A program made the translations under genes and the position numbers. Of a DNA stretch of 36,746 nt, positions 7,347 to 16,999 are shown one piece after another. Under the pieces are notes generated by a model that worked only from the letters and a program-made list of their open reading frames with translations, had not been told where the DNA came from and ran no database searches. Numbering within the stretch: the first letter of the stretch is position 1; each line of letters starts with the position of its first letter. Source of the stretch: an uncultured Planctomycetaceae bacterium (GTDB taxonomy: Bacteria; Planctomycetota; Planctomycetia; Pirellulales; Pirellulaceae); contig CAIPEB010000739.1 of the NCBI GenBank assembly GCA_903863885.1, positions 1 through 36,746 of the forward strand. Reading direction: 5' to 3'.

Positions 7347-8555
7347 ATGGCATCGGCCGTCCTTCACATTAAAGACGCGTACTACTTCGAGATCCCCAAG
7401 TTCGCTTGGCCGGCTGAATACTCGACCAAGGCGGAATTTCCCGCGGTCTGGGTGCGGCTGGATCCCGATTACCAGCTCTGGGAAGCCCAGCGGCTTTACG
7501 GCAAGTATGCTGCGTTGCGCGAGAAGGCCGCGTCATTTGATGAGCTGAAAGAGCAGTATTGTGCGTGGAAGGAACAGCACGCCAACGCGGGCAAGCCGTT
7601 TGACGAATTCCTGACCGAGAAGGACTCGGCGTGGTTCAAAGAGTATCTGGCCACGCCTGCCAACGCCGAGAAATGGCAGTCGGCCGTCCGGGAGTCCCGG
7701 GACGTCAAGGCCTATCAAAGCGACTCGGCCCACAAGTGGGCGCCCGAGAAGGTCGCAGCCTACAACCGCCACCTCAGCGGCAAGATCCTGATCCCGCAGC
7801 CTTTCGGCGAATTGCGGAACCTGTACCAGCGGGACTCGGGCCTCTGCATTTCCAAGTTCATGATTCTCGAGCTGCTGGTCAGCGTGGTGCTGTGCCTCGT
7901 CTTCGGCTGGCTGGCCCGACGGATCCACAAGAGCGACCGACCTCGAGGCCGCATCTGGAACCTGCTCGAAGTATTTGTGATGTTCATTCGCGATCAGGTT
8001 GCCCGTCCTGCGATCGGGCATCACGACGCGGACCGTTTCGTGCCGCTGTTGCTTTCGCTGTTCTTTTTTATTCTCGGATGCAACCTGGCCGGCATGCTGC
8101 CTTGGCTGGGTTCGCCCACGGCATCTTTCGGCACGACACTTGGACTGGCGGCCGTCGCATTCGGCACGGTGGTGGTCAGCGGTGTTGCGAAACTGGGCCC
8201 GGTCGGTTTCTTCACGAACATGGCTCCGAAGATCGACCTGCCCTGGATCATTTCGCTGCCGATCTCGACCTTCGTGCTCCTGATCGAAGTGGCGAGTTTG
8301 TGCATAAAACACGGCGTGTTGGCTGTTCGTCTTCTTGCCAACATGTGTGCCGGGCATATCGTATTGATCTCGATTATGATGCTGGCGTTCAGCGTCCAGG
8401 GCGCGATGAGTTCCACCTGGTCGATCACGGCGGTGATCTCCCTGGTCGGCTCCACGCTGCTGAGCATTCTGGAGCTGTTCGTCGCTTTCCTGCAGGCGTA
8501 TGTCTTTACCTTTTTGTCGGCGCTGTTCATCGGGTCAGCGATTCATCATCATTGA
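7347..8555 (+). CDS. atpB: ATP synthase Fo subunit a with long N-terminal extension
   Basis: Subunit a forms the half-channels that pass protons to the c-ring. At 402 residues it is much longer than the roughly 270 of E. coli. The Fo core starts near 170 with the first hydrophobic helix (FMILELLVSVVLCLVFGWLA). The essential stator arginine is R328 in VLAVRLLANMCAGHIVL, and the last helix pair ILELFVAFLQAYVFTFL has E376 and Q383 at the usual polar positions. Residues 1-165 are soluble, charged and rich in W/Y/K/E, with no family resemblance that I can name. The frame is open and the codon use is even throughout, so the extension looks real. It ends in three histidines. It is in the operon behind the AtpI-like gene. 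Confidence 0.95.
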   Translation: MASAVLHIKDAYYFEIPKFAWPAEYSTKAEFPAVWVRLDPDYQLWEAQRLYGKYAALREKAASFDELKEQYCAWKEQHANAGKPFDEFLTEKDSAWFKEYLATPANAEKWQSAVRESRDVKAYQSDSAHKWAPEKVAAYNRHLSGKILIPQPFGELRNLYQRDSGLCISKFMILELLVSVVLCLVFGWLARRIHKSDRPRGRIWNLLEVFVMFIRDQVARPAIGHHDADRFVPLLLSLFFFILGCNLAGMLPWLGSPTASFGTTLGLAAVAFGTVVVSGVAKLGPVGFFTNMAPKIDLPWIISLPISTFVLLIEVASLCIKHGVLAVRLLANMCAGHIVLISIMMLAFSVQGAMSSTWSITAVISLVGSTLLSILELFVAFLQAYVFTFLSALFIGSAIHHH

Positions 8556-8627
8556 GCGGATCATGCCCCGGGCACGCCGTGCGATTTACTGTGCGATTGA
8601 CTGTTTCGTAGCGAGGAGAGTACATCC

Positions 8628-8936
8628 GTGAACAAGTTGGCTAGCATGTTTGGTTTGAGCATTCTGGCAGTATTGGCAATGGCAGCTCCCGCTGCTGCAG
8701 CCGAGGCTGGCAGGGCCGCGATCGAGTTCTCGGGCGCGTTGGGTGCTGGGCTGGTCGTGATCGGCGCAGCGTACGGCATCGGCCGTCTGGCCAGCAGTGC
8801 TCTGGAAAGCATGGCTCGTCAGCCCGAGGTGGCAGGCAACATCCAGGTGGCCATGATCATTGCCGCGGCGTTGATCGAAGGCTTCACGTTTTACGCCCTG
8901 TTCATTTGCTCGCAGCAGAATCCGTGGGGTGCGTGA
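8628..8936 (+). CDS. atpE: ATP synthase Fo subunit c
   Basis: The protein has 102 residues. An N-terminal hydrophobic segment (MNKLASMFGLSILAVLAMAA, then PAAAAE) looks like a cleavable signal sequence. The mature hairpin follows: helix 1 glycine/alanine rich (GALGAGLVVIGAAYGIGRL), polar loop RQPE at 65-68, helix 2 with the ion-binding carboxylate E84 (ALIEGFTFYALF). The glutamine in helix 1 that marks sodium-binding c-rings is absent, so proton coupling is more likely. RBS GAGGAG lies upstream of GTG 8628. Confidence 0.96.
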   Translation: MNKLASMFGLSILAVLAMAAPAAAAEAGRAAIEFSGALGAGLVVIGAAYGIGRLASSALESMARQPEVAGNIQVAMIIAAALIEGFTFYALFICSQQNPWGA

Positions 8937-8992
8937 GCACTGATTCCGCGAACGCGGCGGCGATCTCCGTACGGTCGAAAGAGGTTCGGGTC

Positions 8993-9691
8993 ATGGCACG
9001 TCGTTTACTTCTGATATTCGGTTTCGCTGCGATTGCGGCGCTGGCCTGCGGACCGCAGCGTCCCCTGGCGGCAGCCGAAGAAAGCAAGCCAGCGGTCCAG
9101 CAACAGGAGCCGCATGCGGAAGCGGGCGGCGGAGCGCACGGCGGCGGGCACAATGACCCGTACGACTTGAGCCACCAGAACGCGACGAAGAACCTGGAAG
9201 ATCCCTCCGAATTCAAGAGCGATCTGGCCATCTGGACCTTTGTCGTGTTCATCTGCCTCGCCGCTCTGCTGCTCAAGTTCGCTTGGCGCCCGATCCTCGA
9301 GGGGCTCGAGAAACGAGAGAACTCGATCGCCGCGATGATCGACGATGCCAAGCGCAGTGCGGACCAGGCGGCCGAACAACTTCGCCAGTATGAGGCGAGG
9401 CTGGCGGCGGCCAGCGCGGAAGCGCAGCAGGTGATCGCCAAGGCCCAGAAGGACGCCGAGGCGGCGAAGGAGCAGATCGTCGCTGCGGCGCAGACGGCCG
9501 CCCGCAAGGAGCGCGAACGGGCGGTCGCCGACATCGAGAACGCCAAGAACACGGCCCTGCAGGAAATGACGTCTCGCAGTGTGGATCTGGCCATGGCAAT
9601 GGCCGGCCGCATTGTGCGCCGCCAGTTGAAACCCGAGGATCATTCGCAGTTGATCCGCGAGACTCTCGACCAGTTGCCGGGCAGACACTAA
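8993..9691 (+). CDS. atpF: ATP synthase Fo subunit b with signal-like N-terminus
   Basis: Subunit b is the peripheral stalk. The frame is open from 8906, inside atpE, but ATG 8993 with GAAAGAGG upstream is the better start, giving 232 residues. Residues 1-28 form a signal-like hydrophobic segment, 30-75 a polar region with a His/Gly-rich patch (HAEAGGGAHGGGH), 76-95 the membrane helix typical of b, and 100-232 a long charged coiled coil (KRENSIAAMIDDAKRSADQA and onward) ending with the delta-binding region. Normal b subunits begin directly with the membrane helix, so roughly 70 residues are extra. With the first segment as well, the N-terminus would lie outside the cytoplasm. That topology is inference. 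Confidence 0.93.
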   Translation: MARRLLLIFGFAAIAALACGPQRPLAAAEESKPAVQQQEPHAEAGGGAHGGGHNDPYDLSHQNATKNLEDPSEFKSDLAIWTFVVFICLAALLLKFAWRPILEGLEKRENSIAAMIDDAKRSADQAAEQLRQYEARLAAASAEAQQVIAKAQKDAEAAKEQIVAAAQTAARKERERAVADIENAKNTALQEMTSRSVDLAMAMAGRIVRRQLKPEDHSQLIRETLDQLPGRH

Positions 9692-9789
9692 ACGTCTCAA
9701 CCGCTCGGGCCCGCATCCCAGACTGATCCGGGAGCGGAACCGACGGGTCCGAGGATCACTCCCAGGAAACGTTCGCCGATTCACTGGCT

Positions 9790-10413
9790 ATGGAAGAACC
9801 ACTACACAGCACGGTCTTTGACAACGACCAGCAGCATGCGGGCACGACGTATGCCCGGGCGTTGCTGGCCGCCAGTGAGAAAGCGGGCACATCCGAAACG
9901 GTTGTGACCGAATTCGAGTCGCTGGTCCGCGACGTGTTCGATCGCCTGCCCAGATTCGAACAGGCGCTCGCCTCGCCGCGAGTCCCGTACGAACAGAAGG
10001 TCCAGATGCTCGACCGGGCCCTGGCCGGCAGGATGAATCCCCTGCTGCTCAATTTCCTGAAGGTGATTGCCCGGCGGGGACGTTTCCACTGCATCCGCGC
10101 AATCGTGGTGGCGGCCCGCGAGGAATACCGCCGGCTGCGGAACCGCATCGAAGTGCTGGTGCGATCCGCAGAACCCCTGGACAGCGCGACGCAGACGCTG
10201 GTTGCCCAACGCCTGCAGGCCACGCTGCACAAGGACGTCGACCTGAAAGTATCGATCGAACCCGAGATCGTGGCCGGACTGATCATTCGGGTCGGCGACA
10301 CGGTGTATGACGGAAGTGTTTCGAACCGGCTGGCTCGCCTGCGTGACGAAGTGGTCGGACGAACCACGCAGAAAATCCGAATGAATGCCGACCGCTTTAC
10401 CGGCTCCCCGTAA
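9790..10413 (+). CDS. atpH: ATP synthase F1 subunit delta
   Basis: Delta joins the peripheral stalk to the top of the alpha3-beta3 head. The 207-residue protein has the expected all-helical N-terminal domain (YARALLAASEKAGTSETV, LLLNFLKVIARRGRF) and the conserved C-terminal signature IVAGLIIRVGDTVYDGSVSN followed by RLARLR. Length is normal apart from a short N-terminal lead of about 18 residues. It lies between atpF and atpA, as in most bacterial operons. Confidence 0.95.
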   Translation: MEEPLHSTVFDNDQQHAGTTYARALLAASEKAGTSETVVTEFESLVRDVFDRLPRFEQALASPRVPYEQKVQMLDRALAGRMNPLLLNFLKVIARRGRFHCIRAIVVAAREEYRRLRNRIEVLVRSAEPLDSATQTLVAQRLQATLHKDVDLKVSIEPEIVAGLIIRVGDTVYDGSVSNRLARLRDEVVGRTTQKIRMNADRFTGSP

Positions 10414-10507
10414 CCGGCGCCGGGCTGTTCGCATCCGGCCGGTCTTTCGCAGACCGCACCGGCGGCGGACACAACGTCCAGATAGAAGCAAGAACAGACC
10501 CCTGCAG

Positions 10508-10546
10508 AGTCTAATTAGTTAAGCAGTCTGATTAGTTAATTAGTAT
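10508..10546 (+). repeat. AT-rich imperfect direct repeat before atpA
   Basis: AGTCTAATTAGTTAA (10508-10522) and AGTCTGATTAGTTAA (10525-10539) differ at one position and are followed by another TTAG. This is a sharp AT-rich island in a GC-rich operon, just before the atpA ribosome binding site. It may be an internal promoter or an mRNA stability or translation element; no clean -35/-10 pair is visible. Confidence 0.7.
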
Positions 10547-10558
10547 CGGAAACGGATC

Positions 10559-12106
10559 ATGAAGTTCAGCGCTGATGAAATTGCCTCCGTCATCCAGTCC
10601 GAATTGGAGCAGTTCGAAAGTCAGCTGGATGTGCGGGAAGTCGGCACGGTCCTGGAAGTGGGCGACGGCATCGCCCGCGTGCACGGACTGTCGGGAATCA
10701 TGGCCAACGAGATGGTCGAGTTTCCCAACGGTGTGCGGGGACTCGCCTTCAACCTCGAAGAGAACAGCGTCGGCGTCATCATCCTCGGCGACTACCTGGA
10801 GATCGAAGAAGGTGATGAAGTAAAAGCGCTCGGTCAATTGCTTTCGGTGCCGGTCGGCGACGAAGTGATCGGACGCGTGCTCGATCCGCTGGGCAATCCG
10901 CTGGATGGAAAAGGTCCGCTTCACACGAAGGAACGGCGCCCCGTCGAAGTGATCGCGCCGGGCGTCGCCGAGCGTCAACCCGTGCGGGAACCGCTGCAGA
11001 CCGGCCTGAAGGCGGTCGACGCGATGACGCCGATCGGCCGCGGCCAGCGCGAACTAATCATCGGCGACCGCAAGACGGGCAAGACGGCGATCGCGCTGGA
11101 CGCGATCCTGAATCAGAAGGATTCAGGCGTCAAATGCTTCTATGTGGCGGTCGGGCAGAAGGATTCATCGGTGGCCGGCGTCATCAAGATGCTGGAAGAT
11201 AACGGCGCGATGGAGTACACGACCGTCATCGTGTCGGGGGCCAGCTCGGCAGCCCCGCTCCAGTACGTGGCACCGTACGCGGGCACGTCGATGGCCGAGT
11301 ATTTCATGTGGAAGGGCCAGCACGCGTTGATCGTCTACGACGATTTGTCCAAGCAGGCCGTCGCCTACCGGCAGCTCTCGCTGCTGATGCGGCGACCGCC
11401 CGGCCGCGAAGCGTATCCCGGCGATATTTTCTACGCCCACAGCCGCTTGCTTGAGCGGTCGGTAAAGCTCTCGGCCAAGCTCGGCGGCGGGTCGCTGACG
11501 TCGCTGCCGCTGATCGAGACCCTGGAAGGCGAGGTGTCGGCTTACATTCCCACCAATGTGATTTCGATCACCGACGGCCAGATCTACCTGCAGCCCGACC
11601 TGTTCTTCGCCGGCATCCGCCCCGCCATGAACGCCGGTATCTCGGTGTCCCGCGTCGGCGGTGCGGCCCAGGTGAAAGCCATGCGAAACGTGGCGGGCGG
11701 TCTGCGACTCGACCTGGCCGCGTTCCGCGAACTCGAAGCGTTCGCACAAATGGGAACCGAACTGGATGCCGCCACCCAGTCTCGGCTGGACCGCGGTTAC
11801 CGGATGGTCGAACTGCTCAAGCAGTCACAGTACAAGCCGATGCACGTCGTGGATCAGATCCTCAGCATTTATGCCGGCACCCAGGGATTCCTCGATGACG
11901 TCCCCGTGGAGCAGGTGCGGAAGTGGGAAGCCGACTTCCTGAATTTCGTCCACACCCAGAAGAAAGATCTCTGGAAGCTGGTGGACACCCGCAAGAACGA
12001 AGCCAACACATTGAAGACCGCCGACGACGAGTGCACCAAGGCCGTCCGCGCGGCAATCGACGAGTTCAAACGACAGTTCTCCGCGAAAACCGCGGCAAAA
12101 CAGTAG
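10559..12106 (+). CDS. atpA: ATP synthase F1 subunit alpha
   Basis: Alpha is the non-catalytic nucleotide-binding subunit of the F1 hexamer. All 515 residues fit the family: beta-barrel domain with [10 protein letters not shown] (35-44), Walker A GDRKTGKT at 169-176 (usually GDRQTGKT), [16 protein letters not shown] with the Walker B aspartates, [15 protein letters not shown], and the arginine-finger region [11 protein letters not shown]. The C-terminal helical domain is complete. The start is ATG 10559 after GGAAACGGA. Confidence 0.97.
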   Translation: MKFSADEIASVIQSELEQFESQLDVREVGTVLEVGDGIARVHGLSGIMANEMVEFPNGVRGLAFNLEENSVGVIILGDYLEIEEGDEVKALGQLLSVPVGDEVIGRVLDPLGNPLDGKGPLHTKERRPVEVIAPGVAERQPVREPLQTGLKAVDAMTPIGRGQRELIIGDRKTGKTAIALDAILNQKDSGVKCFYVAVGQKDSSVAGVIKMLEDNGAMEYTTVIVSGASSAAPLQYVAPYAGTSMAEYFMWKGQHALIVYDDLSKQAVAYRQLSLLMRRPPGREAYPGDIFYAHSRLLERSVKLSAKLGGGSLTSLPLIETLEGEVSAYIPTNVISITDGQIYLQPDLFFAGIRPAMNAGISVSRVGGAAQVKAMRNVAGGLRLDLAAFRELEAFAQMGTELDAATQSRLDRGYRMVELLKQSQYKPMHVVDQILSIYAGTQGFLDDVPVEQVRKWEADFLNFVHTQKKDLWKLVDTRKNEANTLKTADDECTKAVRAAIDEFKRQFSAKTAAKQ

Positions 12107-12202
12107 GACGAAAGGGAGATTCCTCGGAGTGCGGTCGGGAGCGCACAAAGACAAGTGAGAGCTTTCTTGGTTCAAGGGGCTGGATCTTAAGGAGAACTCA
12201 CG

Positions 12203-12595
12203 ATGGGCGATCTGAAGTCTTTTTTCGCAAATCCCGATTCGCCGGCGGGCCCGCAGCCATCAGCCGATGAATGCCAATGGGCGATGTTCGCACACCTGGC
12301 AGCACTGGCGGGTTATTTCATTCCGGTCGGAAACATCCTGGGTCCGCTGATTGTATGGATCATCAAGAAAGACCAGATGCCGTTTGTGGATGACCAGGGC
12401 AAGGAGGCGATCAATTTTCAGATTTCCATGTCGATCTACATCCTGATTTCGATACTGGCAATCTGCATCGCCATTGGAATCGTGACGGCCATTGGCTTTG
12501 GTATCGCCGCCCTGGTGTACTCGATTATCGCGGCAATGAAAGCGAACAAAGGCGAATACTACCGCTATCCCATGACGATCCGGTTCATCAAGTAG
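12203..12595 (+). CDS. DUF4870 membrane protein inside the ATP synthase operon
   Basis: The protein has 130 residues. It matches the DUF4870 family: an N-terminal ECQWAMFAHLAALAGYFIPV helix, the conserved VWIIKKDQMPFVDDQGKEAINFQ stretch between helices (about residues 49-71; for example K-D-x-x-P-F-V-D-x-Q-x-K-E), then two to three hydrophobic helices and a C-terminal MTIRFIK. Known members are Tic20-like small membrane proteins of unknown function. It has an excellent Shine-Dalgarno (AAGGAG, 8 bases before ATG 12203), stronger than those of its neighbours. It lies between atpA and atpG, a place normally without any gene; the spacing (96 bases before, 25 after) suggests co-transcription. A role in Fo assembly or membrane stress is speculation. 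Confidence 0.88.
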   Translation: MGDLKSFFANPDSPAGPQPSADECQWAMFAHLAALAGYFIPVGNILGPLIVWIIKKDQMPFVDDQGKEAINFQISMSIYILISILAICIAIGIVTAIGFGIAALVYSIIAAMKANKGEYYRYPMTIRFIK

Positions 12596-12620
12596 ACATC
12601 CGCCCAGCGCGTGGAAGAAC

Positions 12621-13514
12621 ATGGCCAAAGCACGCAAACTCGACAAACGACGCAAGTCGGTCCGCAACATCGAGAAGATCACGCGGACGATGGAACTGAT
12701 CGCGACCGCGAAGTTCCGGAAGGCCATGGACCGCGCGACGGCAGCCTCCGCGTTCACGGATCGCATCACGCACCTGGTCAAGGAATTATCCGCGGCGGGG
12801 CTGGAGGTGTCCCATCCGCTGCTGGAAAGCCGGGACAAGAAGGAAAACGTGCTTTTCCTGGTTCTGACCTCGAATCGAGGATTGTGCGGCGGATACAACG
12901 GCTCCGTGATGCGTCTGGCGGCGGCCCACTACCGTGAACTGAAGTCGCAGTATTCCGCGACGCGTCTGGAAGTCTCGGGAAAACGCGGCATTTCGGCGCT
13001 GCGGTTCCGGCGGGTGGAAATCGACCAGACCTTTACGCAGTTCGAGGACAAGCCTCGCTTTGACGAGGTGGAACCCGTGGCCGACCGTTATCTCGACGAG
13101 TTCATCAGCGGCCGGGTCGATCGCATCGATATTGCCTACACCAAGTTCCTGAACGCATCGCGCCAGATCGCCACGGTGGAAACGCTGCTGCCGCTGGCAT
13201 CGCTCTCAGGCGAGGCGTCGGAAGCGGAATCGCAGCCCCAACAGCACGGGGTTTCGAGTTACGAGTTCCTGCCCTCGGCCGAGAGCATCCTCGACGAGGT
13301 GGTCCCCGCGAGTTTCAAGGTCCGCCTCTTCAAATGTTTCCTGGACGCGGCGGTCAGCGAACAGATCGCTCGCCGCGTCGCCATGCAGTCCGCATCCGAC
13401 AACGCCAAGGATATGATTCGGCAGTTGTCGACGACGTACAATCGCGCTCGCCAGTCCCAGATCACCAACGAGATCATGGAAGTGATTGGCGGGGCTGAAG
13501 CGCTGAACGGTTGA
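12621..13514 (+). CDS. atpG: ATP synthase F1 subunit gamma
   Basis: Gamma is the rotor shaft of F1. The 297-residue protein has the diagnostic N-terminal helix (KRRKSVRNIEKITRTMELIA, then TAKFRKA), the Rossmann-like core with LVLTSNRGLCGGYNG, and the C-terminal helix (MQSASDNAKDMIRQLSTTYN, then RARQSQITNEIMEVIGGAEAL). A polar Q/E/S insertion near 200-217 (SGEASEAESQPQQHG) is a mild family variation. It stands immediately before atpD. Confidence 0.96.
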   Translation: MAKARKLDKRRKSVRNIEKITRTMELIATAKFRKAMDRATAASAFTDRITHLVKELSAAGLEVSHPLLESRDKKENVLFLVLTSNRGLCGGYNGSVMRLAAAHYRELKSQYSATRLEVSGKRGISALRFRRVEIDQTFTQFEDKPRFDEVEPVADRYLDEFISGRVDRIDIAYTKFLNASRQIATVETLLPLASLSGEASEAESQPQQHGVSSYEFLPSAESILDEVVPASFKVRLFKCFLDAAVSEQIARRVAMQSASDNAKDMIRQLSTTYNRARQSQITNEIMEVIGGAEALNG

Positions 13515-13526
13515 TTTGAAATCTGA

Positions 13527-14999
<1,473 letters not shown>

Positions 15000-15063
15000 A
15001 TTGTCCGAATCGCGAACCGGCGCGACGAGCGCCCGGCAACGCGATTCGGGAGGATCCGGACCT

Positions 15064-15465
15064 ATGGCATTGACGTGCATCGTCGTGACCCCCGAAGAAA
15101 CGGCAGTCAACCAGACCGCCGATTTTGTGGCAGTTCCGTTGTACGACGGCGAGATCGGCATCGCGCCGAAACACAGTCCGGTAATCGGGCGTCTGGGTTT
15201 CGGCGAACTGCGAATTCGTTCCGGTTCGACAGTTGACCGCTATTACATCGACGGCGGTTTCGTGCACGTGGTGAACGATGTCGTATCGATTCTGACCAGC
15301 CGCGCCATCCCCGCTGCAAAGCTCGACGAGAACGCCGCCAACGCGCAACTGCGTGAAGCGTCCGCCAAGCGGGCCCCTACCGACGAGCAGCGTCAGGCGC
15401 GGGACCGCTCCATGTCCCAGGCGCGGGGCCAATTGGCCGTGGCGCGCCGCGCTCGGCGCAGTTGA
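15064..15465 (+). CDS. atpC: ATP synthase F1 subunit epsilon
   Basis: Epsilon is the regulatory rotor subunit at the foot of gamma. The start is placed at ATG 15064, preceded by GGGAGG; a TTG 63 bases upstream is also in frame but adds nothing recognisable. Of 133 residues, about 1-85 form the beta-sandwich (VPLYDGEIGIAPKHSPVIGRLG, in pieces: DGEIGIAPKHSP and YYIDGGFVHVVNDVVSIL). The remaining 45 are a helical, Arg/Ala-rich tail. It ends the ATP synthase operon; no strong terminator follows. Confidence 0.92.
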   Translation: MALTCIVVTPEETAVNQTADFVAVPLYDGEIGIAPKHSPVIGRLGFGELRIRSGSTVDRYYIDGGFVHVVNDVVSILTSRAIPAAKLDENAANAQLREASAKRAPTDEQRQARDRSMSQARGQLAVARRARRS

Positions 15466-15647
15466 ACGCGGCTGGCCGGTCCGCCGCAGTGCTGTCAGTT
15501 AAGCCGCGTGTGGTCTCTGCGGTATCAAGGTGGGGTGGCCTGCCGAATTGTCGGGCTGCTCTGCCGCCGGATCTCGGCGGAAAGTCGAATTCGTTGAGCT
15601 GCAGATGAAATCAACCGCCGTTTGGCCATTGAGCAAAGGACGAGATC

Positions 15648-16388
15648 GTGCCCGTCGATAAATCGAACGATCGCGTCCGGAGGATGTTCGGCGAGATTGC
15701 ACCTCGCTACGATTTGCTGAACCACGTACTGTCGCTGAATGCGGACCGCTATTGGCGATGGAGGACGGTCCGGCTGGCCGCCCCCGGCGGGACTGCCCCC
15801 ATCCTCGACGTCTGCACCGGCACGGGCGATCTGGCCTTCGCGTACCAGCGCAGAACGTCCGGCAGAACTCCCATCGTCGCTGCCGATTTCTGCGCGGAAA
15901 TGCTCCAGGTTGGCCGCGCCAAGCGGGATCCGGCCCGGGACGCGGAACATCTGCTGTTTGTCGAAGCGGATACGCAACACCTGCCGTTTGCCGACAATCA
16001 ATTTCAACTGGTGACCGTGGCGTTCGGACTGCGCAACGTCGCGGACACTCAGCGTGGACTTCGGGAAATGGTGCGAGTCTGCCGGCCGGCCGGGACGGTG
16101 GCGATACTCGAGTTCTCCACGCCGCAGTGGCAGCCCTTTCGGGCCATCTACGGCTGGTATTTCCGCAACGTTCTGCCCCGCATCGGACAGTGGTTGGCCG
16201 CAAATCGCCAGAACGCCTATAACTACCTGCCGGAAAGCGTGAGGGAATTCCCGGAAGGCGAAGCTCTCCTGGAGCAACTTCGGCTGGCCGGACTTGAACG
16301 TACTCGCCGCATCCCGTTCACCTGGGGTGTGGCAACGCTGTATCTCGGAACGAAACCTGCAGTGCAAGGTGCTGAGCGAAAAACATGA
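15648..16388 (+). CDS. ubiE: Demethylmenaquinone methyltransferase (UbiE/MenG family)
   Basis: This SAM-dependent enzyme carries out the last step of menaquinone synthesis, the C-methylation of demethylmenaquinone. The 246-residue protein has the family start (RVRRMFGEIAPRYDLLNHVL), the SAM-binding motif LDVCTGTGDLA (53-63), the acidic loop after strand 2 (VAADFCAEML), and the signature FGLRNVADTQRGLREMVRVC. The start is GTG 15648, with AAAGGA upstream. Because the genome carries mqnE, the product is menaquinone rather than ubiquinone, so MenG is an equally valid name. The stop overlaps ubiX by four bases. Confidence 0.93.
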   Translation: MPVDKSNDRVRRMFGEIAPRYDLLNHVLSLNADRYWRWRTVRLAAPGGTAPILDVCTGTGDLAFAYQRRTSGRTPIVAADFCAEMLQVGRAKRDPARDAEHLLFVEADTQHLPFADNQFQLVTVAFGLRNVADTQRGLREMVRVCRPAGTVAILEFSTPQWQPFRAIYGWYFRNVLPRIGQWLAANRQNAYNYLPESVREFPEGEALLEQLRLAGLERTRRIPFTWGVATLYLGTKPAVQGAERKT

Positions 16389-16984
16389 AACTCCCCCTGG
16401 CGTTGGCAATCACAGGAGCCAGCGGAGCCGTCTACGGAGTGCGTCTGCTGGAGGTGTTGCTCGAATCCGGTTACGACGTGCATCTGACCATCAGCCCGTC
16501 GGGGCAGATCGTCATCGCGCAGGAACTGAACCGGACCGTCGACCTCGAGGACTTCTCGCTGGAGAGCCTGCTGCCTGGCGTTTCCGGCCCCGGAACCCTG
16601 CGATACCACTCATACCGTGATTTTCTCGCACCCATCGCCAGCGGATCGTACCTGACCGGAGGCATGGTGATCTGTCCCTGCTCGGGAAGCACGCTGAGCG
16701 CGGTTGTCCATGCGAGCGGCAGCAACCTGATCCAGCGTGCCGCGGACGTGCACCTGAAAGAGCGGCGGCGTTTGATTCTCGTGCCGCGTGAAACGCCTTT
16801 GTCGAGCCGACAGTTGGAAAACATGCGGCTCGCCTGCGATGCGGGAGCCGTCGTGCTGCCGGCATCGCCGGGCTGGTACCACGGCGTCAGCTCACTGCAG
16901 GATCTGGTTGATTTCATTGTTGCCAGAATCCTCGATCAGCTCTCCATTCCCCACACGCTCATGAAGCGATGGGGAGACCATTAA
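16385..16984 (+). CDS. ubiX: Flavin prenyltransferase UbiX
   Basis: UbiX joins dimethylallyl phosphate to FMN to make the prenylated flavin used by UbiD-type decarboxylases. The 199-residue protein has the FMN-binding start LAITGASGAVYGVRLLEVL, the serine motif ICPCSGSTLSAV, and the prenyl-phosphate region RRLILVPRETPLSSRQLENM. It is the standard length. In futalosine-pathway genomes a UbiX homologue serves the decarboxylation of the naphthoate ring, which fits this position between ubiE and the prenyltransferase gene. The ATG overlaps the ubiE stop (ATGA). Confidence 0.93.
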   Translation: MKLPLALAITGASGAVYGVRLLEVLLESGYDVHLTISPSGQIVIAQELNRTVDLEDFSLESLLPGVSGPGTLRYHSYRDFLAPIASGSYLTGGMVICPCSGSTLSAVVHASGSNLIQRAADVHLKERRRLILVPRETPLSSRQLENMRLACDAGAVVLPASPGWYHGVSSLQDLVDFIVARILDQLSIPHTLMKRWGDH

Positions 16985-16999
16985 ACGGGGACGGCGCGC

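Noticed and set aside
15466-15509. 8-base inverted repeat ACGCGGCT/AGCCGCGT after atpC as a terminator
   Set aside because: Loop of 28 bases and no T-run on either side; too weak to call a terminator.
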